A stretch of 44,097 nt of DNA from positions 1-44,097 of the forward strand of contig CAAGNV010000091.1 in assembly GCA_900771425.1 (NCBI GenBank), read 5' to 3'. This document shows, piece after piece, positions 19,050 through 28,859 of this stretch. The notes below the pieces were generated by a model that did not search any database, had not been told where the DNA came from, and was given only the letters and a program-made list of their open reading frames with translations. Both the position numbers and the translations under genes were made by a program. The DNA is from Bacteroidaceae bacterium. Its GTDB lineage: Bacteria > Bacteroidota > Bacteroidia > Bacteroidales > Bacteroidaceae. Position 1 is the stretch's first letter, and each line of letters opens with the position of its first letter.

Positions 19050-20159
19050 TTATTTGAAGAACATCTGTGCGAGGTGATAGAGGCTACGACGCCATGTGAG
19101 GAACTCGTGAGCAGTACCTTCTGATACGAATCCCTGAGCGTTGAATTTAGCAGCCTTGAGGTCAGCAGCAGCCTTGTTGATTGCGTCTGGCTGTTCCTTG
19201 CTACCGCAACTCAGGAAGATGCCGAGTGGCTGAAGTTTCTTGTCGATCTTCTCGAAGTCCTGAGGACCGTACTGGCCACCTGAGAGGAGTCCCCACCATC
19301 CGAATACTTCTGGACGGGCGAGTGTGATGTTGCGAGTCTCCATACCACCCATTGACAGACCTGCCATTGCGCGGTGCTGACGGTCAGCGATAGTTGCGAA
19401 GTGCTTGTCAACGTAAGGAACGAGTTCGTCAACGAGTACTGTCTCGAATGCCTTGAAGTTGAAGCCACCGAAGCCAGCGCCGAACTTGAGGTCGTTAGTC
19501 ATACCGTAAGTCATGACGATGATGAATGGTTTGATCTTGCCGTCGGCGATGAGGTTGTCCATGATGAGGTTTGCGTGACCCTGGTTTGACCATGCAGTCT
19601 CGTCCTCACCCCAACCGTGCTGGAGGTAGAGTACAGGGAGTTTAGTCTTGCCGTCGTAAGAAGCAGGAGTATAAACGAACGCACGGCGTACAGACTTTGT
19701 GCTTGGTGAGTTGAAGAGAATCTGCTGTACGTTTCCGTGTGGAACGTCGTCGCGGAGTGCATAGAATGCCTTATCGTGAGCAGGGATTTCAATACCGCTT
19801 TCCCAACGTACAGAACCGTAGTAGTTGCAAGCACCTGGGTCGTTGAATGTACCGCCGTCGATAGTTACGTGATAGTAGTGGAAACCTTCGTCGAGCGGAG
19901 CGCTTGTAGTTCCCTCCCAGAATCCGTCGGCTGTCTTCTTGAGGTCAGTTCCTCCGTGAGTACCACCAAGACCGAGACCTACGTTTACTGCCTGTGCCTC
20001 TGGTGCCTTGATTCTGAATCGTGCATAACCCTGTGAATTTACCATTGGGTATTCCTGACCTGGTTGGTTGAGTTCATTAGGTACGAAGTCTTCCTTCACT
20101 TCCTGTGCCATTGCGCAGGTTGATACAGCAAATGCTGCAATCAGTGCTAAATGTTTCAT
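19050..20159 (-). CDS. CE1 feruloyl/acetyl-xylan esterase with N-terminal CBM48-like domain
   Basis: 369 residues, signal peptide MKHLALIAAFAVSTCAMAQ. The N-terminal E-set/CBM48-like domain (about 35-125) precedes the esterase domain: LQHGWGEDETAW (oxyanion loop), Ser269 in AGLSMGGMET, acidic residue near 322-325 in SCGSKEQPD, and His351 in GTAHEFLTW. This two-domain layout is typical of XynZ/Fae1-type feruloyl esterases of Bacteroidetes xylan loci. It removes ferulate or acetate from arabinoxylan, probably in the periplasm. Own promoter at 20220-20249; GH8 follows in the same direction. Confidence 0.9.
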   Translation of the reverse strand: MKHLALIAAFAVSTCAMAQEVKEDFVPNELNQPGQEYPMVNSQGYARFRIKAPEAQAVNVGLGLGGTHGGTDLKKTADGFWEGTTSAPLDEGFHYYHVTIDGGTFNDPGACNYYGSVRWESGIEIPAHDKAFYALRDDVPHGNVQQILFNSPSTKSVRRAFVYTPASYDGKTKLPVLYLQHGWGEDETAWSNQGHANLIMDNLIADGKIKPFIIVMTYGMTNDLKFGAGFGGFNFKAFETVLVDELVPYVDKHFATIADRQHRAMAGLSMGGMETRNITLARPEVFGWWGLLSGGQYGPQDFEKIDKKLQPLGIFLSCGSKEQPDAINKAAADLKAAKFNAQGFVSEGTAHEFLTWRRSLYHLAQMFFK

Positions 20160-20219
20160 TGCTTTTAAGATTTAATTTAAGTGTAAAAAATTAGTTTGTT
20201 TGGTTCTATTAATCGAGTG

Positions 20220-20249
20220 CAAAGGTAAGAAAAAATCTGCACATACCAA
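20220..20249 (-). promoter_or_regulatory. Promoter for CE1-GH8
   Basis: On the minus strand TTG (20249-20247), 19 nt, TACCTTTG (20227-20220), about 60 bp before ATG 20159. Confidence 0.7.
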
Positions 20250-20341
20250 CCATCATTTGTTACACATTATTGCATTATTGATACATTTCGTATCAGTTTA
20301 CTGCCGTGTTTTGTTCTATCGACGGCACATATACAACGACG

Positions 20342-20374
20342 ACAGGCGTGGCAAGCGACTGTTGCCACGCCTGT
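20342..20374. terminator. Hairpin after GH5-GH43
   Basis: ACAGGCGTGGCAA (20342-20354) pairs perfectly with TTGCCACGCCTGT (20362-20374) around a 7-nt loop, 44 bp beyond the stop. No T-run on the minus strand, so it may act as a 3'-end stabiliser or attenuator. Confidence 0.6.
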
Positions 20375-20418
20375 GCGTCAGGTAGTGTATGGGTTGATAC
20401 TATGGGAGTTGCCTCGTA

Positions 20419-23400
20419 TTATCGAAGCAGCATCTTCTTGCCGTTGACGATATATACGCCCTTGAGTTGGTGGTTGGCACGGAGATAATCGCCGCCGATG
20501 ACTTCGCGTCCCTGCAAATCGTAGATTCCCTTGCGTGCGCTTGCCGTCGAGTCGTCTGCATCTGTATAGATGTAGTCGATGCCGGTGACTGGGTTCACGC
20601 CGTCGTTGCTCAGGAATACCTCATTGATATAGACTGCCGAACTGCCGAGGGTCCAGAAGCCTGCTATATAGATGTGCGACGGATCGACAGGCGTACCGTT
20701 CTCGGTCTTCATGTCGTGGAGGTCGATGACCAGTTCCCTTTTGGTACCCATGTTGTACATTGCAGGTGACGACCAATAGTTGTTCTCGTCGAAGAGACGG
20801 AACGAAGGCTGGGCGGTAGATGCGCGCTTCAGCCGGACGACGATGTAGTTGTACTGTGATATGTCGAGTCCGCCCGGATAGGTCCATCCGCCGAAGCCAT
20901 ACTGTCCTGTGGTGAGTGCGCCGGTACGCTCTGTAAACGTGCCTGTACCGTAGATTGAAGGGTTGAAGCCGTCAGTTGTCAACGGGAATGTAGCGACGGT
21001 GACGGTGAACTCTACCGACTGTGAGTTACCCTTGAAGTCGGTATAAGTGGCAGTCACGGTTGTTACGCCCTCCGACAGTCCGCGTATCGAACCACCGACG
21101 ACAGTTGCAACGGCAGGGTCCTTAATGTCGTACTTGCAGTTGGCTGACACGTTGGTCTTGATGCCTGACAACGACGTGCAACTGATTTCGAGTGTGGCAT
21201 TGCCGCCTGGTGTCACCGTGAAGTTGTCCTTGGAGAGATTGAGTTCGGTCATCGTGAGGTCGGCTTCGGTATATGTGTGCAGCACGCCGGGGCCGAAATA
21301 GTAGCCCTCGTCGTAGGTTGGTTCGGTCGAGAACCAGTCGATATCGACATAGCCGCCTGCCTGCTGGGTTGCATAGTTGAAGATGTAGAAGCGCTGTCCT
21401 ACGAACACCGACAGCATGAAACGCATGTCCATTTCAACGCCGAACTGGGTGTATGTCTGGTTGTCAAGGCTGTAATAGAACTTGGCCTTGTTGGTTCCGA
21501 AGTTGGCTACGGCGCGCAGGTAGATGGTGTCTGCGGTGATTTCGTCGCCCGTCCTGACGTCGTCAGAGTACCGGTCGGTGTCGGTTATGTAGTGGCGTTC
21601 GCTCTGCAGGTATCGCTTGCCATCGGCTTGCTTCACTGCTATGAACGCATAAGGGTCCTGGAATACGGCGATACCTGCCACGTCGCCGTCGGTCATGTGG
21701 CTGATGTCCATCTTGATGGTTCCGTAACTGTTCCATGCCTTGGCTGCTGCCGTTCCCTCAGGCGTATAGCCCTGTATGCGCTGTGTCAGCGAGTTGCGTG
21801 CCTGCATCAGTCCGTCAGCAGTCACTCCCGACGTATGCAGACGTAGGTTGCCCGGGTTCTCCATCAGGCTCCATGCGTTGTTGTCGGGGTTGTGGTTCCA
21901 TCCCCACTGCATGCCGAGCTGAGGGTCGGTAAAGGTATCGTTCGACGGCAGATATGTGCGTGGATATGCCTTACCTACGTTTGGCTTCGCGTATGCTGTG
22001 CCGTTGCGGGTGACGTCGATGCCCTTGTTGCCGACAACCGGCCAGCCGTTGCTCCACTTTACAGGTTCAAGGTAAGGCAGTCGTCCTATCGATCCTGCGT
22101 CCTTAAACAGTATGGTCCACCACTCGTCCGTCTGTGTCTCGACCAGTGCGCCCTGATGTATTGCCTGGTTTTCGAATACCATGTACGGGCATTCTTCGTA
22201 TGGTCCCATAGGGTTCTTGCTGCGGAAGATCTGCTGTCCGCGGTAGTATCCGCCGGTCGTGAGGTATAGGTAATAGAAGTCGCCGATGTGATACATGTGG
22301 CTGCCTTCCATTGAGTTGTAGTAGTCCTTGGTGTCATGACTGAGGACTTTGGTGCTCGAGAGTTTCTTCAGGGTCTTGCCGTCGAGTTTGTTCACGTAGA
22401 TGTCGCCTATGCCACAAGCCACATATACATATCCGTCGCCGTTCTCGCCGTCGTCGAAGAGCCAGCCGCTGTCATAGTAGTGTTCCGGCCAGTACTGCAT
22501 GGTCCACTGCCCTTCGGGGTCGGTCGTGGTCAGCAGTATGTTCTTGCCTTCGTCTTCCTTGCCGTAGGCGATGAAGTAGAGGTAGAACTTGCCCTTGCTG
22601 TAGTTGAGCGACGCAGCCCACTGTCCCTGTGCATAGTGGTTAAGTCCCTTTTGCAGGTTATAGTTGTCGTTGTCGTTGATTTGCTGCAGAGGGTTGGCAC
22701 AGTATTCCCAGTTGACGAGGTCCTTCGACTTCAGTATGGTTGCTCCCGGGAAGAGGTACATGGTGGTGCTGACCATGTAGTAGGTGTCGCCTACGCGGAT
22801 TACGTCAGGGTCGGGGAAGTCGGCGTTGAGTATTGGGTTCTTGAACTTGCCGTTGCCCTGGTCGGCTGTCCACCGGTGGGTGTAAGCCATGTATGGGCGA
22901 TGTTCGTCGTCACCGGCATATTCCTTGTACCACTGCCAGCACGCGCCGCTCGAAGCCTCCCATGCGTCGGCATAGCCGTTGGCTACCATTGCGTCGAGGT
23001 ATGCTGGTTCGAGTATCTTGTTGTTGCGCCACTTATCTACGTCGATATAGGTATGCGATCCTGAGAGTGTCATGCTTATGTTGCCGAAGTAGTCGAGCAT
23101 GTACTTGTAGGCACTGCCCCACTTGCTGGTCGAACCGGTCGCCCATGACCCGTAGTTGCCGGGAACCCACTTGCCTGACTCGTTATAGTGTCCGGTCGAT
23201 TCGTTCGACGGGCTCCAGTCCACTTCGGTGATTATGATTGGGTTGGTATCAACTACAGGCACTGACTCGCGGAATTTATTTACACAGTTCTGCTTGTTGT
23301 AACTCTCATCGCTGGTGCCGTACCATCCTACGTAGTCATGGACGGCGTAACCGATGTTGTAGCCAGTAATCGGGTTGGTAGCATAGCCTTTGTACTCCTG

Positions 23401-24210
23401 CTGCCAGATGCCGCCCGGTATCCAGATGATGCCGGTAAAGCCGTTGGCACGTATGATATCGACGATAGGCTGGAAGAAGTCGTGCATGGTCTGGCCTGTA
23501 TTCTCGTTGCGACCGTTGGCATCCTTGATGCGGATAGGTTCGTTTGCCAGTTCGATTGACATCTGCCCTGAGTACTTGCGCACGGTATCGTTCTTCGAGA
23601 CTATGTCCCACACGTCCATCAGATAGTGCTGGTAGTCGCCATCGACATAGATGTCGCCTGGACAGACTCCGGGCGGGCGCATCACCACATACATGCCGTG
23701 AGCCATGGCCTTCTGCCCTATCTTCGTGTAGAGCGTCTTCATGTATTTGGTCAGTTTTGTCTTGCTGAAATGCTGAATGTCAGCCTCGCCGTCGCCGGTC
23801 TTGCCTACCTTTACGGTGGTGCCATCGGACTTTTTGTAACTGTATGTCACCCCATTGTCGTTGGTCCAGCAGCAGTCGAGGTGCAGACGGAACACGTTGC
23901 AGTATGTGCCCTTGGCAGGATTTGCCAGTCCGTCAAAGAGCATATTGAAATAATTGATACATGCGCTGACGGTGCCGTCGTTGCAGCTGCCGCCCCAGCG
24001 ATAGTTGTTAAAGTAAGGATTAGGGGTGTCCATCACTCCGTGGAGTACTACCTTGTTGCCGCTCTCATCCTTCAGCCATTTGCCATCTACGTGCAGGTCT
24101 GGAATGTTGCCGAACGTCTTCTGCGCACGACATTCACCCCCCTGTCCTACGGCAGAGAGTACCAGCATTGCCGCTACAGCAAATGTGCGTAAAATCTGAT
24201 TTCTGTTCAT
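20419..24210 (-). CDS. Secreted GH5-GH43 fusion with Ig-like and CBM-like domains
   Basis: 1263 residues from ATG 24210; the open frame begins 21 codons earlier without signal-like sequence. Order: signal peptide (1-30); GH5 barrel (about 33-445) with acid/base Glu224 in ELANEPIR and nucleophile Glu329 in IIITEVDW; GH43 propeller (about 457-750) with base Asp467 in ADFPDPDVI, Asp586 in WLFDDGENG and acid Glu635 in NSMEGSHMY; concanavalin-like GH43_C2-type domain (about 757-960); BIG2-like Ig domain (about 985-1072); CBM-like sandwich (1075-1200); tail GIYDLQGREV...KGVYIVNGKK. A backbone-cutting GH5 joined to a debranching GH43 suits complex arabinoxylan. Own consensus promoter upstream, hairpin downstream. 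Confidence 0.92.
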   Translation of the reverse strand: MNRNQILRTFAVAAMLVLSAVGQGGECRAQKTFGNIPDLHVDGKWLKDESGNKVVLHGVMDTPNPYFNNYRWGGSCNDGTVSACINYFNMLFDGLANPAKGTYCNVFRLHLDCCWTNDNGVTYSYKKSDGTTVKVGKTGDGEADIQHFSKTKLTKYMKTLYTKIGQKAMAHGMYVVMRPPGVCPGDIYVDGDYQHYLMDVWDIVSKNDTVRKYSGQMSIELANEPIRIKDANGRNENTGQTMHDFFQPIVDIIRANGFTGIIWIPGGIWQQEYKGYATNPITGYNIGYAVHDYVGWYGTSDESYNKQNCVNKFRESVPVVDTNPIIITEVDWSPSNESTGHYNESGKWVPGNYGSWATGSTSKWGSAYKYMLDYFGNISMTLSGSHTYIDVDKWRNNKILEPAYLDAMVANGYADAWEASSGACWQWYKEYAGDDEHRPYMAYTHRWTADQGNGKFKNPILNADFPDPDVIRVGDTYYMVSTTMYLFPGATILKSKDLVNWEYCANPLQQINDNDNYNLQKGLNHYAQGQWAASLNYSKGKFYLYFIAYGKEDEGKNILLTTTDPEGQWTMQYWPEHYYDSGWLFDDGENGDGYVYVACGIGDIYVNKLDGKTLKKLSSTKVLSHDTKDYYNSMEGSHMYHIGDFYYLYLTTGGYYRGQQIFRSKNPMGPYEECPYMVFENQAIHQGALVETQTDEWWTILFKDAGSIGRLPYLEPVKWSNGWPVVGNKGIDVTRNGTAYAKPNVGKAYPRTYLPSNDTFTDPQLGMQWGWNHNPDNNAWSLMENPGNLRLHTSGVTADGLMQARNSLTQRIQGYTPEGTAAAKAWNSYGTIKMDISHMTDGDVAGIAVFQDPYAFIAVKQADGKRYLQSERHYITDTDRYSDDVRTGDEITADTIYLRAVANFGTNKAKFYYSLDNQTYTQFGVEMDMRFMLSVFVGQRFYIFNYATQQAGGYVDIDWFSTEPTYDEGYYFGPGVLHTYTEADLTMTELNLSKDNFTVTPGGNATLEISCTSLSGIKTNVSANCKYDIKDPAVATVVGGSIRGLSEGVTTVTATYTDFKGNSQSVEFTVTVATFPLTTDGFNPSIYGTGTFTERTGALTTGQYGFGGWTYPGGLDISQYNYIVVRLKRASTAQPSFRLFDENNYWSSPAMYNMGTKRELVIDLHDMKTENGTPVDPSHIYIAGFWTLGSSAVYINEVFLSNDGVNPVTGIDYIYTDADDSTASARKGIYDLQGREVIGGDYLRANHQLKGVYIVNGKKMLLR

Positions 24211-24297
24211 TTGATTGTCGGTTGTTGTTAGGGTTTGATTAATTAGAGTAAATATGTTTAGTTTGCTTACCACCTATAAAATAGGTATTTCAGACTG

Positions 24298-24327
24298 CAA
24301 AGTTAAGCAATAATTCCGAAAGCACAA
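24298..24327 (-). promoter_or_regulatory. Promoter for GH5-GH43
   Basis: Minus-strand TTG (24327-24325), 19 nt, TAACTTTG (24305-24298), 87 bp before ATG 24210. Confidence 0.7.
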
Positions 24328-24438
24328 TGAATACGAGAGTGAAAAGTGGGAAGCGGAGAGCGAAAAGCCAACTCATCGGCACGGATTTTCGTTATTACCA
24401 GCCTTTTCGTCAATGCGAATTTGAGTGAATCAAGCATT

Positions 24439-24474
24439 ATTCGACCTTTAGGACACTCATTCGACCAAAAGGAC
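24439..24474. repeat. Paired 16-bp repeats, candidate operator
   Basis: ATTCGACCTTTAGGAC (24439-24454) and ATTCGACCAAAAGGAC (24459-24474), a 20-bp period, lie between the divergent GH5-GH43 gene and the surface-protein gene. Two helical turns of spacing would suit a dimeric regulator, but no regulator is identified. Confidence 0.35.
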
Positions 24475-24601
24475 GAAATATGACAAAAGTCCTATTTTTA
24501 GCATCTCGCTCACGTCGCTCAAAATGGCAAATCCAGGCATAAAAGCAAATCGAAATCGTCATCCCATAAGTCTCTGGTAATCATCACACATAGCAGAGGG
24601 T

Positions 24602-24712
24602 AAAAATGCAGCCAAATCTTAGCGTCGGAAGATTTGGTTCTTCGGGCAATAAGATTTGGTTCTTCGGGCGATAAGATTTGGTTCTTCAGACGCGAAGATA
24701 TGGCTGTGTTTT
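24602..24712. repeat. Palindromic 101-bp element, copy 1
   Basis: Core 24608-24708. The outer arms are inverted: GCAGCCAAATCTTAGCGTC on the left against the complement of the right end (CGAAGATATGGCTG). Inside are three 22-nt units of AGATTTGGTTCTTCGGGCRA at 24630, 24652 and 24674. An A-run precedes and a T-run follows. A second copy (7 differences in 101) lies at 39370-39470. Confidence 0.85.
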
Positions 24713-24963
24713 CCATAAGGGCCAATACGCCGGAGGCAAATCTAATAAAAATCCTATTTTTACAGTTGGGAGAAAAGTATGGTGCAGATGGAAGCCACGA
24801 GTACTTTACACACATTCTCCCGGAGATTTGTCACGGCATTTGCTGCCACGAGCCACACCAACAGCTCATACACCTATTATTATATATATGACGGCAAATA
24901 ATCACGATTTCCAACACTTTTTCGCACCTTACGCGCCCAGAACGGCATTTTTTGTCTGAAATA

Positions 24964-24995
24964 TTTGGCAGTATGAAAAATTATTATCATCTTTG
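24964..24995 (+). promoter_or_regulatory. Candidate promoter for the large surface protein
   Basis: TTTG (24964-24967), 20 nt, CATCTTTG (24988-24995): one base off TAnnTTTG. The leader would be about 130 nt, A/U-rich and without a Shine-Dalgarno site. Confidence 0.55.
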
Positions 24996-25129
24996 CATAC
25001 GGAAACAAACAATCAAGCATGCAGCAGAACCGACTGCATTATAAAAACAATTACTAATCAACCACAGCATAAAAGAGATTCATTTATAAACAATTCTATT
25101 ATTAACCATTTTAATTCAACTTATCTATT

Positions 25130-28100
25130 ATGAAGCAAAAATTACTTCTTTTAGGCATTTCATTGCTGATGAGTGCAGCAGCATTCGCTCAATGGACCAA
25201 GCCTACTTGTGAAGGTGCAGAAATGCAGTTCAGCTCCAGTGAGATTGGTGATACAACCCTGTATTACCTCTACAACGAAGAAGCCGACGCATTCTTCACC
25301 GAAGGCAATAACTGGGGAACCCGAGCAAGTTGGACAAATGAGCCATTTGGTCTCAAGGTGTTCTTCACCAAGTACCTCATTGACGGAGAATGGGACGGAA
25401 AGACATTCTTCATCAACGACTTCTCAATCGCCAAGAACGGTTGGAAGCGTCTGTTCATTGACAACGCAGAAGCAATGTATGTTGACCTCGGCGCTCAGGC
25501 AAACTTCTATTGGGAATGCATCCCTAACGGCAAGGCATACCGCTTCTTCGGTGCATCAAAGAACCCTGATTTCAATCCAGAGAACGAAAAGTATACAGGC
25601 AAGTACATGGGTATAGACTTAGACCTCGGTACTACCATCCTGTATCCTTACCTCGACATCGAATCAGAAGGTACAGACATCTACAAGGTTGACTGGAAAC
25701 TGATTCCTGTGGATGGCGAATACGTACAGCAACGACTTACCTACAACGCTGCCATAAAGCTCGGTGCCCTCATCGAACAGACAGAAGCAGATTACCCTGA
25801 ACTCACTTCAGCACTTGACGAAGCAAAGGCAGTTTACAACAACTACAGCGCTACAGCCGACGAACTCACCGCTGCAACCAAGGATCTGCAGCTCGCTGTC
25901 AACTATGCTTCTATCGCCGGTGCAACCAACGAGTCACCTAAGGACGCTACACAGTTCTTCAAGAACCCTGACTTCTCAGCAGGCAACATCGACGGTTGGG
26001 ATTGCACATTCGAGAAGGACAAGAACGTAACCAACCTCGGTTACCAGGGTGCAAACTACACTAACGGTGACGTCAGCATCAACCAGTTCATCGAGGCATG
26101 GGCTAACTCAGTATTCAACACGAACTACTCTCGCCGCTGTCTTGGCGACGGTCAGTTGAGCCAGACACTGCCTAACCTCCCAGCAGGTAAGTACAAGTTC
26201 GCATGCGACGCTATCGCCGTTACTCAGGACGACGTGAACACTCCTTGTTCAGGTGTATTCCTCTTCGCAGAAAGCGGTGACATCAAACCTCAGACAGCTA
26301 TCCACACAGGTAACGAAAAGCCAGAGCACTTCGAATTCACATTCGTAACTACAGGCGACGACGTTACTCTCGGTCTTAAGACTGTCAACACTAACGCTAA
26401 CTGGATTGCAGCCGACAACTTCACCCTCACTTACTATGGTGAACTCGCAGACGACCCTGAAAAGGTAATCCTCGACGAATACATCAACGGCATCGATGCC
26501 AAGTATCCTGACTTCGACGAAGTGTATGCTAACGCAGAAATCAAGGATGCATTCCTTGAAGCACTCGACGCAGCACGTAACGCAACTGAAAACTATGCTG
26601 ACATTCAGGCTGCTCTCGAAGAATCATACGCTGCATTCGAAGTATCAGTTGCTGACTACGAGCGGTTTGCTGAAATCATCGCTGACGCCCGCGAATTCCA
26701 GGCTCGTTTCTCAGGCACTAAGTTCGAAGTCATCGGTAACGAACTCGAAGACCTCCTTATGGATTGGGAAGGCTTCTACGAGGACGGTGAGGTTGACGCA
26801 GAATACATCGCTAACGCCAAGGATCAGGTTCACAACATCGTAGTCGTGAACATCACAGACCTTATGGAAGCAGGTGACGACGTATCTGTTCTCCTCGACA
26901 ACCCTTCATTCGACAAGGGCTTCTCTGGTTGGCAGTTCACAGGTGCACAGCCAGCATGGGGTGGTATCAACCCTAACACCATCGGTTTACTTGCAGGCGT
27001 TGAAATGACATCAGGTAACGCAGAAGTATATCACGCTGCATTCGACATGTTCCAGGTAGTACGCAACATGCCTAAGGGTAGCTTCACCGTTACTTGTCAG
27101 GCATTCGAACGTAACGACGACGGATATGCTGCACATTGGGCAATAGGTCCTGAAGAAGGCATCACAGGTTCTATCTACGTAAATAACACAGAAAAGAAAC
27201 TCAAGAACATCCTTGCTGACGCAGCAGAAGAATCAATCTTCGGCGACGGCACATGGTGGGACGACGTAATGACCGACTATGGTTACATTCCTAATGGTAT
27301 GCCAGGTGCTAATTACCACTTCAACAACCCTAACAACCCTACTGCATACGTCAATAAGGTGAACATCACCCTCCCTCAGGCAGGCGACAGCATCACTATC
27401 GGTATCAAGACTTCCGGCACTAACAGCTGGATTCTCTTCGACAACTTCCGCCTCGTTTACAACGGTGCAGGTGCAGACGCTTACTACGAGCAGATCGACG
27501 AACTCATCGAACAACTCCAGACAGTATTCGACGAAGCATCACTCTATGGTGTTGACGCACAGGATTCAGTAAACGCAGCAATCGTTGTCCTCAAGGATGT
27601 CCGCGCTGGATTCGACGGCGACGCTTGTGCCGATGCAGTAGCAGCTGGCGAAGCAGCACTCAAGTATGCAAAGACTTCAATCGCTGACTACAACAAGCTC
27701 AGCACTCAGATTGACGAACTCTCAGGCGCAATCGAACTCTACGCTGAAACTGCCGACCCTGAGGCAATCGACGCAGCCGGCAATCTCTATGACAAGGCTT
27801 CAGACGTTCTCGACACTCAGTCTGCAACTAACGAAAAGGTTGAGGCAATCCTCGCAGAAATCAACAAGGTCATCGCTACTCTCAAGCTCCCTGCAAACTA
27901 TAAGGAAGCAACTGAAGAGAACCCAGTTGACCTCTCAGCACTTATCGTCAACGCCAACTTCGACACAATCGGTGACTTCACAGGTTGGTCTGGTACAGCA
28001 TTCGGTGCAGGCGGTACAACATCTACTTGTGCCGAACACTACAGCAAGACATACGATACTTATCAGGACGTAGTAGGTCTCCCTGCTGGCTACTATATAG

Positions 28101-28615
28101 TAAAGGCTAAGGGCTTCTACCGTCGTGGAAACGCTGACAACGAGTACAGTATCAACGAAGCAAATGCTGACTCTTGCCTCTACGCACAGCTCTATGCACA
28201 GGCAGACGGCAACGAAGAAAGCGTTGCAATCCAGCCACAGGCAAGCGGTGCTGTTGAATCAGGCTTCGGTGGAGCAACTGCAGCCTATGGTCCAAGTCTC
28301 CTCCTCCCTAACACAATGGAAGCAGCTGTTCATTGGTTCGAAGCAGGTTACTATGATAACTCACTCGTAATCGAAGTTGGTGAAGACGGCACACTCCGCA
28401 TCGGCGTCAGAAAGTCTCAAGGCCTCGGCGAAGACTGGTCAATCTTCGATACATTCCAAATCTTCTACCTCGGTACAGACGCACCAGTTGTAATCGACTC
28501 AGTCGAAGAGAACGCTACAGCAACAGTAGGCATCTACAACCTCGCAGGTCAGAAGCTTCAGAAACTCCAGAAGGGTCTCAACATCATCAACGGTAAGAAG
28601 ATCTTCGTGAAGTAA
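25130..28615 (+). CDS. Large secreted protein with three lectin-like repeats
   Basis: 1161 residues, no named family recognised. Signal peptide MKQKLLLLGISLLMSAAAFAQ; N-terminal beta-trefoil-like part (about 22-195, TTLYYLYNEEADAFFTEGNN). Three related galactose-binding-like sandwiches follow at about 272-440, 584-778 and 934-1116. Each opens with NPDF/NPSF/NANF...GW and closes with a D-N/T-F-x-L/I-x-Y motif (ADNFTLTYYG, FDNFRLVYNG, FDTFQIFYLG). Helical spacers with FIVAR-like Ala/Leu patterns lie between them. The tail (GIYNLAGQKL...LNIINGKKIFVK) is of the type in the xylan enzymes. Codon use is strongly skewed (AAC, CTC, GAC, GGT/GGC, CCT), suggesting very high expression. Low pI, no catalytic motif seen. 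A surface glycan-binding or structural protein is inferred. Confidence 0.8.
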   Translation: MKQKLLLLGISLLMSAAAFAQWTKPTCEGAEMQFSSSEIGDTTLYYLYNEEADAFFTEGNNWGTRASWTNEPFGLKVFFTKYLIDGEWDGKTFFINDFSIAKNGWKRLFIDNAEAMYVDLGAQANFYWECIPNGKAYRFFGASKNPDFNPENEKYTGKYMGIDLDLGTTILYPYLDIESEGTDIYKVDWKLIPVDGEYVQQRLTYNAAIKLGALIEQTEADYPELTSALDEAKAVYNNYSATADELTAATKDLQLAVNYASIAGATNESPKDATQFFKNPDFSAGNIDGWDCTFEKDKNVTNLGYQGANYTNGDVSINQFIEAWANSVFNTNYSRRCLGDGQLSQTLPNLPAGKYKFACDAIAVTQDDVNTPCSGVFLFAESGDIKPQTAIHTGNEKPEHFEFTFVTTGDDVTLGLKTVNTNANWIAADNFTLTYYGELADDPEKVILDEYINGIDAKYPDFDEVYANAEIKDAFLEALDAARNATENYADIQAALEESYAAFEVSVADYERFAEIIADAREFQARFSGTKFEVIGNELEDLLMDWEGFYEDGEVDAEYIANAKDQVHNIVVVNITDLMEAGDDVSVLLDNPSFDKGFSGWQFTGAQPAWGGINPNTIGLLAGVEMTSGNAEVYHAAFDMFQVVRNMPKGSFTVTCQAFERNDDGYAAHWAIGPEEGITGSIYVNNTEKKLKNILADAAEESIFGDGTWWDDVMTDYGYIPNGMPGANYHFNNPNNPTAYVNKVNITLPQAGDSITIGIKTSGTNSWILFDNFRLVYNGAGADAYYEQIDELIEQLQTVFDEASLYGVDAQDSVNAAIVVLKDVRAGFDGDACADAVAAGEAALKYAKTSIADYNKLSTQIDELSGAIELYAETADPEAIDAAGNLYDKASDVLDTQSATNEKVEAILAEINKVIATLKLPANYKEATEENPVDLSALIVNANFDTIGDFTGWSGTAFGAGGTTSTCAEHYSKTYDTYQDVVGLPAGYYIVKAKGFYRRGNADNEYSINEANADSCLYAQLYAQADGNEESVAIQPQASGAVESGFGGATAAYGPSLLLPNTMEAAVHWFEAGYYDNSLVIEVGEDGTLRIGVRKSQGLGEDWSIFDTFQIFYLGTDAPVVIDSVEENATATVGIYNLAGQKLQKLQKGLNIINGKKIFVK

Positions 28616-28655
28616 ATACAGCTTTAAGGATTAGCGCACCATAAGGTGCAAAACA

Positions 28656-28696
28656 AGCGGTGAGCACAACCAAATGTGCTCACCGCTCTTATTTTT
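28656..28696 (+). terminator. Intrinsic terminator after the surface-protein gene
   Basis: AGCGGTGAGCACA (28656-28668) pairs perfectly with TGTGCTCACCGCT (28675-28687), with a T-rich run to 28696. Confidence 0.92.
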
Positions 28697-28727
28697 ATCA
28701 TTGTCACAAGCAACCATAGTCCCCCCC

Positions 28728-28811
28728 ATGTTGATACCGGTGTTGATGTCAGTGTTAATGTCATTGTTGATGTCGGTGTTGATGCCAGTGTTGATGCCGG
28801 TGTTGATGTCG
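28728..28811. repeat. 12-nt minisatellite, seven units
   Basis: Seven units close to GTGTTGATGYCR, directly after a run of seven C (28721-28727). The minus frame could encode Thr/Ser/Pro repeats, but no coding context supports that; it sits between a terminator and the xerD 3' end. Confidence 0.85.
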
Positions 28812-28859
28812 GTATGTCCGACATCAGTCAGAAAGCACCCACCCCAACAACCATAGCCC